In this document: in pieces, positions 17,206-25,213 of the stretch
Layout of the letters: each line of letters opens with the position of its first letter
Numbering within the stretch: position 1 is the stretch's first letter
NCBI GenBank assembly: GCA_052437175.1
Contig: JBQVOK010000004.1
Location: forward strand, 248,001-312,000
Direction: 5' to 3'
Source of the DNA: JACVCJ01 sp052437175
Lineage (GTDB): Bacteria > Bacteroidota > Bacteroidia > CAIKAF01
DNA length: 64,000 nucleotides
Position numbers and translations under genes: made by a program
The notes under the pieces: model-generated
Database searches by the model: none
What the model was told of the DNA's origin: nothing
Seen by the model: only the letters and a program-made list of their open reading frames with translations

Positions 17206-19428
17206 TCAGTTGCCCAGATCGGAAATGAATTTTATGCGTACAAGTTGAAGTTCTTCTTCACTATAAACGTCGCCATACTCTTTTATTGCCTCTTCGAGGT
17301 CGGCATTTTCGGTTTCCCGGTAAAAATCGAAGAGTTCTTCCTGTTCGTCGGTATCCATCATTTCGCGGATGATGTAGTCCAGGTGCAGTTTGGTACCTGT
17401 ATTTACGATCGATTCCATTTCGTGCAGCAGTTCCTTCACGCTCATATCCTTGGCTTTGGACATGGACTCCAGGGGCATTTTGCGGTCTATGGACTGTATA
17501 ATGTATACTTTCAGATCGCTTTTACCAGCTGCGCTCTTCATGGTAAAGAGGTCCTGAGGCCGGTCGATATCGTTATCCGTTACATAGCGGGCAATGAGGT
17601 CTACAAAGGGTTTGCCGTACTTGGCAGCCTTGCCTTCACCCACGCCGGAGATCTCTTTCATTTCCTCCATGCTGATGGGGTAACGCGTGGCCATTTCTTC
17701 CAGCGAAGGGTCCTGGAAGATCACAAATGGCGGCAGGTTCTTCTCTTTGGATATCTTTTTACGCAGGTCTTTCAGCATGCCCATGAGTGCGTCGTCGAGG
17801 GCCCCGCCACTTTTTCCGCCGGAGATGATACCGTCGTCGCCGCTGCCTTCGGTCTGGTAATCGTGGTCTTTAAAGAACTCGATATCGTAAGGTTTTGCCA
17901 GGAAGGCTTCGGCTTTTTCGCTGAGCACCAGGGTGCCGTAGCGTTCAATATTCTTGGTAAGCAGATCGTTCACCAGGGCCTGGCGGATGACGGCGTTCCA
18001 GTGTTTATCTCCTTTTTCTTCGCCTTCGCCGAAACAGGGCAGGGTATCGTGGCGGTAGGTCTTAATGGCATTCGTAACACGGCCGCAGAGTACGTCCACG
18101 ATGTGTTTCGATTTATAGTTGTCTTTCAGGTCGCGTATGGTCTGCAGCAGCAGTACCAGGTCGTCCTTCGCATTGAAACGTACTTTGGGATTATTGCAGT
18201 TGTCGCATCCGCCGGAGGCGATACACAGGCGTTCGTCGTAATCTTCGCCGAAATAGTGCAGCAGGGTCTTGCGGCGGCATACCGAACTTTCCACAAAGGT
18301 GATCACTTCCTGCATCAGCAGTTTACTGATCTCCTGTTCGGCCACGGGTTTGCCCGACAGCAGTTTTTCCAGTTTTACGATATCGTCGTAGGAATACAGG
18401 GCGATGCATTTGCCTTCGCCTCCGTCGCGGCCGGCACGACCGGTTTCCTGGTAATAGCTTTCGAGACTTTTGGGAATATCGTGGTGTATGATAAAGCGGA
18501 TGTCCGGCTTATCGATACCCATACCGAAGGCGATGGTGGCCACGATCACTTCCACTTCCTCCATCAGGAACATGTCCTGGTGTTTGGCGCGGCTTTTGGC
18601 GTCCATACCGGCATGGTAGGGCACGGCATTGATCCCGTTGATCTGCAGGGCCTGGGCGATCTCTTCCACCTTTTTACGGCTCTGGCAGTATACAATGCCC
18701 GATTTGCCGCTGTTTTGCTTTATAATGGTGATGATCTCCTTGGTCTCGTTGCGTTTCGGGCGTATTTCGTAGTACAGGTTGGTGCGGTTAAAGCTGTCTT
18801 TATACACCAGGGCGTCCTGCATGCCCAGGTTCTTGATGATATCGAGCTGTACCTTAGGCGTAGCCGTAGCGGTAAGCGCAATAATGGGCACGCGGTCTAT
18901 GGCCTCGATAATGGGGCGCAGGCGGCGGTATTCCGGGCGGAAATCGTGTCCCCATTCCGAAATACAGTGCGCTTCGTCGATGGCAAAGAAGGATATCTTG
19001 ATGCTGCGGAGAAACTCTACGTTCTCTTCTTTGGTGAGACTTTCGGGGGCCACGTACAGGATCTTGGTAACGCCGGTCTGGGTATCGTGTTTTACCCGGT
19101 CGCGTTCGGTCTTGGTAAGCGAAGAGTTAAAAAAGTGAGCGATACCTTCGGTAGAACCGAAAGCGCGTATGCTGTCCACCTGGTTCTTCATCAGGGCGAT
19201 CAGGGGTGAAACGACAATAGCCGTACCTTCGCTCATGAGTGCGGGCAGCTGGTAACACATCGATTTACCTCCGCCGGTGGGCATAATTACGAACACATCG
19301 TTCCCGTCCAGCAGGCTTTTAATGATCTCCTCCTGTTTTCCCTTGAACTGGTCGAAGCCGAAATGCGTTTTTAAGTGCTCACGAAGGTTTAACGTGGCGT
19401 CCATGATCTGATTACTCATGTCTCCCAT
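17206..19428 (-). CDS. recQ: ATP-dependent DNA helicase RecQ
   Basis: RecQ unwinds DNA 3' to 5' in recombination and repair. The 740 residues contain Walker A TGGGKS (51-56), the DEAH box (151-154) in AIDEAHCISEWGHDFRPEY, helicase motif VI region QETGRAGRDG, a zinc-binding set (CRRKTLLHYFGE … CIASGGCDNC) around 375-410, a winged-helix RQC region and an HRDC-like domain (about 550-620, PPFVIFQDPSLEEMA … GVGEGKAAKYG). It is longer than E. coli RecQ because of a C-terminal extension of about 110 residues rich in acidic residues. It is first in the operon with lptB. Confidence 0.97.
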   Translation of the reverse strand: MGDMSNQIMDATLNLREHLKTHFGFDQFKGKQEEIIKSLLDGNDVFVIMPTGGGKSMCYQLPALMSEGTAIVVSPLIALMKNQVDSIRAFGSTEGIAHFFNSSLTKTERDRVKHDTQTGVTKILYVAPESLTKEENVEFLRSIKISFFAIDEAHCISEWGHDFRPEYRRLRPIIEAIDRVPIIALTATATPKVQLDIIKNLGMQDALVYKDSFNRTNLYYEIRPKRNETKEIITIIKQNSGKSGIVYCQSRKKVEEIAQALQINGINAVPYHAGMDAKSRAKHQDMFLMEEVEVIVATIAFGMGIDKPDIRFIIHHDIPKSLESYYQETGRAGRDGGEGKCIALYSYDDIVKLEKLLSGKPVAEQEISKLLMQEVITFVESSVCRRKTLLHYFGEDYDERLCIASGGCDNCNNPKVRFNAKDDLVLLLQTIRDLKDNYKSKHIVDVLCGRVTNAIKTYRHDTLPCFGEGEEKGDKHWNAVIRQALVNDLLTKNIERYGTLVLSEKAEAFLAKPYDIEFFKDHDYQTEGSGDDGIISGGKSGGALDDALMGMLKDLRKKISKEKNLPPFVIFQDPSLEEMATRYPISMEEMKEISGVGEGKAAKYGKPFVDLIARYVTDNDIDRPQDLFTMKSAAGKSDLKVYIIQSIDRKMPLESMSKAKDMSVKELLHEMESIVNTGTKLHLDYIIREMMDTDEQEELFDFYRETENADLEEAIKEYGDVYSEEELQLVRIKFISDLGN

Positions 19429-19517
19429 ATTTAATGAATAGTTGGCAAATACCTTTTCAATACTAAATATAACAAATTCCTATCTATCCTGCAAATTTTG
19501 TGCCGGATAAACGCGTG

Positions 19518-20786
19518 CTAAGGTAAAGCCGGTAAAACGGTGCCGGTAACTTCACCGAATCCGATCCGGTAGCCGTTACCCTGGCAGTAGCCTTTGATGG
19601 TAATCGTATCGTGGTCCAGCAGGAAAGTACGGGTGCTTCCGTCTTTCAGCTGTATGGGTTTCGTGCCTTTCCAGCTCAGTTCCAGCATACTGCCGAAACC
19701 GTTCTCGTCCGGGGCGCTGATGGTCCCCGATGCATATACGTCGCCCACGCTTACGGGGCAGCCGTTCACGGTATGGTGTGCCAGTTGCTGGGCAATGTTC
19801 CAGTACAGGTATTTGTGGTTGGAGGTACAGATGAGCGAAGGTTCGCCGCCCTGCGGGGTAAGGTATACCTCCAGTACAATGTCGTAATTCTGTGCCCCGC
19901 TGGTCTTCAGGTAATCCAGCACTTCGGGGTCCTGCACAGGGCCATCCACACGGAAGGGTTCCAGGGCGTCCAGCGAAACGATCCAGGGGGCCAGCGAAGA
20001 AGCGAAGTTCTTACCCAGGAAGGGGCCCAGGGGCACGTATTCCCAGCGCTGTATGTCGCGGGCGCTCCAGTCGTTGAACAGGGAAAGTCCGTATACAAAA
20101 TCGCGCATGGAGCCTGTGGGTATGCGTCGGCCCATATCGGTAGCCTGGCCGATCACAAAGGCCATTTCCAGCTCTATGTCCAGCTGTTTCGTGGGCCCGT
20201 ATTCCGGTCTTTCGTCGCCGTCTTTCATGGTCTGGCCGCAGGGGCGGTGAAAATCGGTGCCTGAAACCACAATGCTGGAGGCGCGGCCGTGGTAACCCAC
20301 CGGCAGGTGTTTCCAGTTCGGCAGCAGGGCTTCCATATTGGGGCGGAACATCTTGCCTACGTTGGAGGCGTGTTCCATACTGCTGTAAAAATCGGTATAA
20401 TCGGGTATATGCAGGGGCAGGTGCATTTTGGCCATCGATTGCGGCACCAGTACGGTCTGCTCATGCGGGCGAAGCTGCTCATTGCCCTCGGTAAGCAGGT
20501 CAGAAACAATGCGGCGCAGGGCCGACCAGCGTGTGTGACCGCCGGCCAGGAAGCTGTTCAGCACCGGCTGTGCAAATACATTGCTGCCGAGGTCCAGTCC
20601 GTCCAGGAAGCCTTTTTCATACAGGGCACTCAGGTCCACTATGTATTCCCCGATAGCCATACCGGCCCTTGGCGTAAGTGTGGAAGTGCTGAAAATACCC
20701 AGGGGAAGGTTCTGTATCGGGAAATCGGTATCGCGGGCGCCTTTTACCCAGGATTCCAGTGTAGGATCGTTTGTGTGATCTGTCAT
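19518..20786 (-). CDS. fahA: Fumarylacetoacetase
   Basis: This enzyme hydrolyses fumarylacetoacetate to fumarate and acetoacetate, the last step of tyrosine breakdown. From the ATG at 20786 it is 422 residues, the normal length. Visible features are the N-terminal FAA domain (DFPIQNLPLGIFS), YTDFYSSMEHASNVGKMFRP with the catalytic-type His and metal-site Asp (about residue 125), YHGRASSIVVSG, DIELEMAFVIG (metal-ligand glutamates), FNDWSARDIQRWEY and NHKYLYWNIAQQLAHHTVNGC. A TTG 33 bases upstream would add 11 poorly conserved residues, so I use the ATG. No other tyrosine-degradation gene is nearby. Confidence 0.95.
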   Translation of the reverse strand: MTDHTNDPTLESWVKGARDTDFPIQNLPLGIFSTSTLTPRAGMAIGEYIVDLSALYEKGFLDGLDLGSNVFAQPVLNSFLAGGHTRWSALRRIVSDLLTEGNEQLRPHEQTVLVPQSMAKMHLPLHIPDYTDFYSSMEHASNVGKMFRPNMEALLPNWKHLPVGYHGRASSIVVSGTDFHRPCGQTMKDGDERPEYGPTKQLDIELEMAFVIGQATDMGRRIPTGSMRDFVYGLSLFNDWSARDIQRWEYVPLGPFLGKNFASSLAPWIVSLDALEPFRVDGPVQDPEVLDYLKTSGAQNYDIVLEVYLTPQGGEPSLICTSNHKYLYWNIAQQLAHHTVNGCPVSVGDVYASGTISAPDENGFGSMLELSWKGTKPIQLKDGSTRTFLLDHDTITIKGYCQGNGYRIGFGEVTGTVLPALP

Positions 20787-20947
20787 GACCTGTTCTTTTT
20801 TCGGTTGGCGAAGGTACAAAATTTTGCGGCGCCGGGCCCCCTGCTTTAAGTTAATTTTAACCTTCGTCCGGCTTCGCTAAAAACCTGTTTTTTAAGGCTC
20901 CGCTTTCATTTTTTATGCCGGCACTTACTTTACCCTGGAATTTTTAG

Positions 20948-20955
20948 TAGGTTTG
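20948..20955 (+). promoter_or_regulatory. -7 box 4 bases before a start codon
   Basis: TAGGTTTG matches TAnnTTTG and ends 4 bases before the ATG at 20960, the same geometry as at 9659, 25201 and 34116. No good -33 element is seen. Confidence 0.35.
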
Positions 20956-20959
20956 CCGC

Positions 20960-21376
20960 ATGAAATTCAACGTGGCTTTTGGTATTTCGCTGCTGTTCTT
21001 CGCTGCCAAAATGGCGTTCTGCCTGCTCGGCCTGTTCACCCCGGAGCTGATCGCTTCCCGGGTCGTGGGTGCTGCGGGGGTTAAAAGCATCATGCACAGT
21101 GCTTCGGTAACCTCGCAGATGTCTGGTTACGTGTACAATGTGGTAGCGATCATCGGTGTCTCCTCCCTGCTGGCCATGATCGGTATATGGCTTATGAAAC
21201 GCCGTAAAAGTGCCGGTTTTGTGCTGTATGCGATCGTGAACGTGCTGCTGGGCGCGGCCGCCATGTACGCGGGCTACAATATGTTCGGCGGACTTGAGTT
21301 CCTGGCCGTGCTGCCCCTGCTGGGCATCCTTATGTACGTGTGGAACCTGGACCACTTTATGCTGAAAAAACAATAA
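20960..21376 (+). CDS. Small four-span membrane protein
   Basis: The 138 residues have four predicted hydrophobic helices (about 6-28, 56-75, 82-102 and 108-129) joined by short loops, with KRRKS between spans two and three. The layout resembles DUF4345-like or DoxX-like small membrane proteins, but I cannot name the family. It lies 8 bases upstream of the pabA/trpG-type gene and is probably co-transcribed. No function can be assigned. Confidence 0.75.
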   Translation: MKFNVAFGISLLFFAAKMAFCLLGLFTPELIASRVVGAAGVKSIMHSASVTSQMSGYVYNVVAIIGVSSLLAMIGIWLMKRRKSAGFVLYAIVNVLLGAAAMYAGYNMFGGLEFLAVLPLLGILMYVWNLDHFMLKKQ

Positions 21377-21384
21377 CAGACCCG

Positions 21385-21957
21385 ATGCAGCGGATACTCC
21401 TGCTCGATAATTACGATTCCTTTACGTATAATCTTTACCATTATTTATGCCATCACGAAGAGGTAGAGGTGGAGGTGCGCCGCAACGATGAAATTCAGCC
21501 GGCCTATGCCCGTGCCTTCGATACCCTGGTGTTGTCGCCCGGTCCCGGGTTACCTGCCGCGGCCGGTATCATGCCCGAACTGATCGCCGGGTTTCACGAC
21601 CGTATGAAGATACTGGGCGTATGCCTCGGGCACCAGGCCCTGGGACAGTTTTTCGGCGCGGAACTGCAGAATATGCCCGCCGTAATGCATGGCAAACAGA
21701 CCGATATCTACATCAGCGACCCTGCCGATCCGCTTTTTCGCGACATTCCGCTGAAAACCCCCGTGGGCCGTTATCATTCCTGGACCCTGAGTAAAAAAGA
21801 CTTCCCCGCCGTATTGCAGGTGAGTGCCGAAGACACGAACGGCGATATCATGGCCTTCCGGCACCGGCAGCTGCCCGTATGGGGCGTGCAGTTTCACCCG
21901 GAGAGTGTTATGACGCCCCTGGGCAAGACCATGATCGCCAATTTTTTAAAGGCCTGA
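21385..21957 (+). CDS. pabA: Anthranilate/aminodeoxychorismate synthase glutaminase subunit
   Basis: This class I glutamine amidotransferase hydrolyses glutamine and passes ammonia to a chorismate-binding partner (TrpE or PabB). From ATG 21385 the protein is 190 residues, typical for the family. It shows LLLDNYDSFTYNL at the start, SPGPG at 51-55, the nucleophile C80 in GVCLGHQALG and the His-Glu pair in VQFHPESVMT near 170. A GTG start 45 bases upstream is possible but would overlap the preceding gene. No trpE/pabB is adjacent, so the choice between folate and tryptophan pathways (pabA or trpG) is open; the lone gene favours a shared or folate role. Confidence 0.88.
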   Translation: MQRILLLDNYDSFTYNLYHYLCHHEEVEVEVRRNDEIQPAYARAFDTLVLSPGPGLPAAAGIMPELIAGFHDRMKILGVCLGHQALGQFFGAELQNMPAVMHGKQTDIYISDPADPLFRDIPLKTPVGRYHSWTLSKKDFPAVLQVSAEDTNGDIMAFRHRQLPVWGVQFHPESVMTPLGKTMIANFLKA

Positions 21958-22031
21958 GCCGCGCAACCCGGCCTGCCGGTATAAAACAGTGCCGGATTTA
22001 TCTTATTTTAGCCGAAAAATAAGCCCAGTGT

Positions 22032-23588
22032 ATGAACGACTTCGAACAGCATATCCGTGAAGGCTACGTATGCCAGGGGCCTTCTGTGGTCCTGGGTTCG
22101 GGTATATGGAACGGCAGTGTGTATCCCACGGCTCGTGTACATATACCACTGCGCACCATGAACCGGCACGGACTGGTGGCCGGAGCAACCGGCACGGGTA
22201 AGACCAAAACCCTGCAGGTGCTGGCCGAACAGCTCTCCCAGAACGGGGTTTCGGTGCTCATGATGGACATCAAGGGCGATATCAGCGGACTGGCGGCCCC
22301 CGGTACTTCCAATCCCAAAATTGAAGAACGGCACAAGCTGCTGGATCTGCCTTACCGTCCCTGGAATGCCCCGGTGGAACTGCTCTCCATCTCCGGCGAA
22401 AAAGGCGTGCGCCTGCGTGCCACGGTGAGCGAGTTTGGCCCGGTGCTGCTGGCCAAGATCTTACAACTGAACGATACACAGGCCGGTATTCTGGGCCTGC
22501 TGTTTAAATATGCCGATGATAAGCAGCTGCCCCTGCTCGATCTCAGGGACCTGCGTAAACTGATCCAGTATTCGCTGGAAGAAGGCAAAAGCGAAATAAA
22601 AGAGCACTACGGGCTCATTACCACACAATCGGCATCGGCCGTGCTGCGTGCCATTACCTCACTGGAACAGCAGGGCGGCGACACGTTTTTCGGGGAACCC
22701 TCTTTCGAGGTGGAAGACCTGGTACGTATCGATGACCAGGGGCAGGGCATTATTTCTATCCTGCGTCTCAGCGATATGCAGGACCGTCCGGCCCTGTTCT
22801 CTACGTTTATGCTGTGCCTGCTGGCCGAACTGTACCAGAAATTCCCGGAAGAAGGCGATGCCGAACAACCGAAGCTTTGTATATTTATCGATGAAGCGCA
22901 CCTCATCTTCCAGGAAGCGTCCAAAGCGCTGCTGCAACAACTGGAAACCGTGGTAAAGCTCATCCGTTCCAAAGGTATAGGCATCTTTTTCTGCACGCAG
23001 AATCCACAGGATATTCCCGATTCCGTGCTCAGCCAGCTCGGCCTTAAGATACAGCATGCCCTGCGCGCCTTTACAGAAAAGGACCGCAAAGCCATTAAAA
23101 AAGCTTCAGAGAACTATCCCATATCCGCATTTTACAAGACCGATGAGCTGATCACGGCCCTGGGTATCGGCGAGGCTTTTTGTACGGCCCTGAACGAAAA
23201 AGGCATTCCCACGCCGCTGGTACACGTCATGCTGCGCGCACCGCAGACCCGCATGGATGTACTGGCGCCGGTTGAAATAGATACACTGCTGGCACAGAGT
23301 AAGCTGGCGGCACGGTACAATACACCGGTAGACCGCGAAAGCGCTTACGAGATACTGAGCGCCAAACTGCAGGAGGCGGCACAGGAGGGAGCGGAGCCTA
23401 AAGCGGAGAAAACAAAGGACACCGCTTCCAAAAAGGAAAAGGAAGAACCCGGTATGCTCGAGAAAATGAGTAAGAACACCATGGTACGCCAGGTAGGCAA
23501 TACCGTGATGCGGGAAGTTACCCGCGGTATACTGGGTGTACTGGGACTGAAAGGTTCCCGGTCTAAACGAAAATCAGGCTGGTTTTAA
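22032..23588 (+). CDS. HerA-like (DUF853/YjgR) ATPase
   Basis: This is a RecA-fold ATPase of the HerA/FtsK superfamily, YjgR branch. The 518 residues show Walker A in VAGATGTGKTKTLQ (about 49-62), MDIKGDISGLA, Walker B in CIFIDEAHLIFQEA near 292, and FCTQNPQDIPDSVLSQLG near 323, followed by an arginine-finger-like region. The C-terminal 80 residues are charged and low in complexity (EEAEPKAEKTKD-like) and end in a basic tail. The cellular role of this branch is poorly known. The stop runs directly into the cmk start (TAAATG), so they are coupled. Confidence 0.88.
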   Translation: MNDFEQHIREGYVCQGPSVVLGSGIWNGSVYPTARVHIPLRTMNRHGLVAGATGTGKTKTLQVLAEQLSQNGVSVLMMDIKGDISGLAAPGTSNPKIEERHKLLDLPYRPWNAPVELLSISGEKGVRLRATVSEFGPVLLAKILQLNDTQAGILGLLFKYADDKQLPLLDLRDLRKLIQYSLEEGKSEIKEHYGLITTQSASAVLRAITSLEQQGGDTFFGEPSFEVEDLVRIDDQGQGIISILRLSDMQDRPALFSTFMLCLLAELYQKFPEEGDAEQPKLCIFIDEAHLIFQEASKALLQQLETVVKLIRSKGIGIFFCTQNPQDIPDSVLSQLGLKIQHALRAFTEKDRKAIKKASENYPISAFYKTDELITALGIGEAFCTALNEKGIPTPLVHVMLRAPQTRMDVLAPVEIDTLLAQSKLAARYNTPVDRESAYEILSAKLQEAAQEGAEPKAEKTKDTASKKEKEEPGMLEKMSKNTMVRQVGNTVMREVTRGILGVLGLKGSRSKRKSGWF

Positions 23589-24311
23589 ATGAACAACGAA
23601 GACGTAAAAATATCCATAGCCATCGATGGCTTTTCATCCTGCGGCAAAAGTACGCTGGCCAAGGCGCTGGCCAGTAAACTGCATTACCATTACCTGGACA
23701 CGGGCGCTATGTACCGCGCCGTAACGCTGTTTGCCATGAAAGAAGGCCTGGTAAAGGACGGATTGCTGTACGTGGACGAAATTTCGCGGCGCCTGGACGA
23801 GATCGATATCACGTTCGAGCGCAATAAGGAAACCGGTCGCTCCGACGTAGTGCTGAACGGTAAGAACGTAGAAAAAGAGATCCGTTCGCAGGACGTGGCC
23901 TCGCTCGTGAGCCCGGTGAGCGCTATACAGGCCGTACGCCGCAAACTGCACAAATCGCAGCGTGCTATGGCAGAGAAAAAAGGTGTGGTGATGGACGGCC
24001 GCGACATAGGCACCGTGGTAATGCCCGATGCCGAACTGAAGATATTTATGACCGCCGATCCCGAAGTGCGCGTACTGCGCCGCTTTGAAGAACAGCGCGC
24101 CAAAGGCCAGGACCTGAGTATGGAACAGGTGCGCGAGAACCTGAAGACCCGGGACCTGATCGATTCTACCCGTGTGGAAGATCCCCTGCGCCAGGCCGAT
24201 GATGCCATTGTACTCGACAATTCGGAACTTACACCCGACGAGCAGTTACAGATGGCGCTGGGCTGGGCTCTGAAAGCTATTGAGGATAAAAAGAATGCCA
24301 CTGCACCTTAA
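23589..24311 (+). CDS. cmk: Cytidylate kinase
   Basis: Cmk phosphorylates CMP and dCMP to the diphosphates. The 240 residues carry the P-loop DGFSSCGKSTLAKALA (about 13-28), YLDTGAMYRAVTLFA near 37, the insert region typical of bacterial CMP kinases (VVLNGKNVEKEIRSQDVASLVS), DGRDIGTVVMPDAELKIFMTADP and the lid arginines near RRFEEQRAKG. The start is coupled to the upstream HerA-like gene, and the end overlaps the WD40 gene by 17 bases. Confidence 0.97.
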   Translation: MNNEDVKISIAIDGFSSCGKSTLAKALASKLHYHYLDTGAMYRAVTLFAMKEGLVKDGLLYVDEISRRLDEIDITFERNKETGRSDVVLNGKNVEKEIRSQDVASLVSPVSAIQAVRRKLHKSQRAMAEKKGVVMDGRDIGTVVMPDAELKIFMTADPEVRVLRRFEEQRAKGQDLSMEQVRENLKTRDLIDSTRVEDPLRQADDAIVLDNSELTPDEQLQMALGWALKAIEDKKNATAP

Positions 24312-25170
24312 GCATACCCTGCAGGGCCACCGCGGAGCCGTTTACAGCCTCGCTTATATGCCCGGAGCCGGAATACTCAGTGCGGCGGGCGATGGTATTG
24401 TTGCCCTCTGGGACCTGCAAAGCGGCGAGAACAAAGGCGCCCTGGCCATGCTGCCCGCTGCGGTATTTTCCCTCTGCCTTTCTGCCAACGGACGCTACCT
24501 GCTGGCCGGTACGGAAAAAGGCGGTATTCATGTGCTTGACCTGGAGGCAAAACAGGAAATGCATCATCTTTCTTACCTCGAAGGCGGTGTATTCCAGATC
24601 GGCATCCTGCCGGATGATACGGGATACTACGCACTGGGAGGCAATGGGGTGCTGGCCCTGATAAATATGGATTTCAGCCTGCGGGACCGTATACAGATAT
24701 CCGGGGCCAAACTGCGCACGGCGGTACTGCACAACAACCATTTCTGGATCGGCGATTCTGCGGGTATGCTAACACAGCTCGACCTGGCAGACAGGCGGGT
24801 GCTGCACAGCTGGCAGGCACACGATCCATCGGTGTACGGACTGGTACTTTCAGGCGGATATCTCTATACTTCGGGCCGGGACGGACATATACGCAAATGG
24901 GACCCGCAGGGCGGGCTGCAATGGGAGATCGCCGCACATAATTATGCCGTGTACCGTTTGCTGATGTTACCGGGAGAGCGCCTGGTATCTGCCTCCCGCG
25001 ATCGTAAGATCAAGTTCTGGTCGGCCGCTGACGGAAGTTTCCTCGGCCGTATCGAAAGGGCCGGCGGCGGACACCGGGCCAGTATCAATGCCCTGATCTA
25101 TATCCCGGAAGAAAAATGCCTGGTTTCCGGCTCGGACGATAAAGAGATAAAAATATGGGCGTCAGCCTGA
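24295..25170 (+). CDS. WD40 repeat protein
   Basis: The 291-residue protein (ATG at 24295, inside the end of cmk) is built of about six to seven WD40 blades. Examples are LQGHRGAVYSLAYMPG…IVALWDLQSG at the start, SGRDGHIRKWDPQGG near 210, SASRDRKIKFWSAADG near 250 and SGSDDKEIKIWAS at the very end. This makes a single beta-propeller without other domains. No signal peptide is visible, so a cytoplasmic scaffold is likely. A TTG 15 bases upstream is an alternative start. The 17-base overlap with cmk indicates coupled translation; no functional link is obvious. Confidence 0.88.
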   Translation: MPLHLKHTLQGHRGAVYSLAYMPGAGILSAAGDGIVALWDLQSGENKGALAMLPAAVFSLCLSANGRYLLAGTEKGGIHVLDLEAKQEMHHLSYLEGGVFQIGILPDDTGYYALGGNGVLALINMDFSLRDRIQISGAKLRTAVLHNNHFWIGDSAGMLTQLDLADRRVLHSWQAHDPSVYGLVLSGGYLYTSGRDGHIRKWDPQGGLQWEIAAHNYAVYRLLMLPGERLVSASRDRKIKFWSAADGSFLGRIERAGGGHRASINALIYIPEEKCLVSGSDDKEIKIWASA

Positions 25171-25200
25171 AACAATGCTCCGGTCGCATAAATAAAAATG

Positions 25201-25208
25201 TATTTTTG
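25201..25208 (+). promoter_or_regulatory. -7 box 5 bases before the TonB receptor start
   Basis: TATTTTTG fits TAnnTTTG and ends 5 bases before the ATG at 25214, which would make a leaderless or nearly leaderless mRNA. No -33 element is recognisable. Confidence 0.3.
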
Positions 25209-25213
25209 AAGCC

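Noticed and set aside
17245..19209. Long open frame on the plus strand opposite recQ (654 codons)
   Set aside because: It lies fully antisense to recQ, which has all its motifs; the translated product has no recognisable domain.
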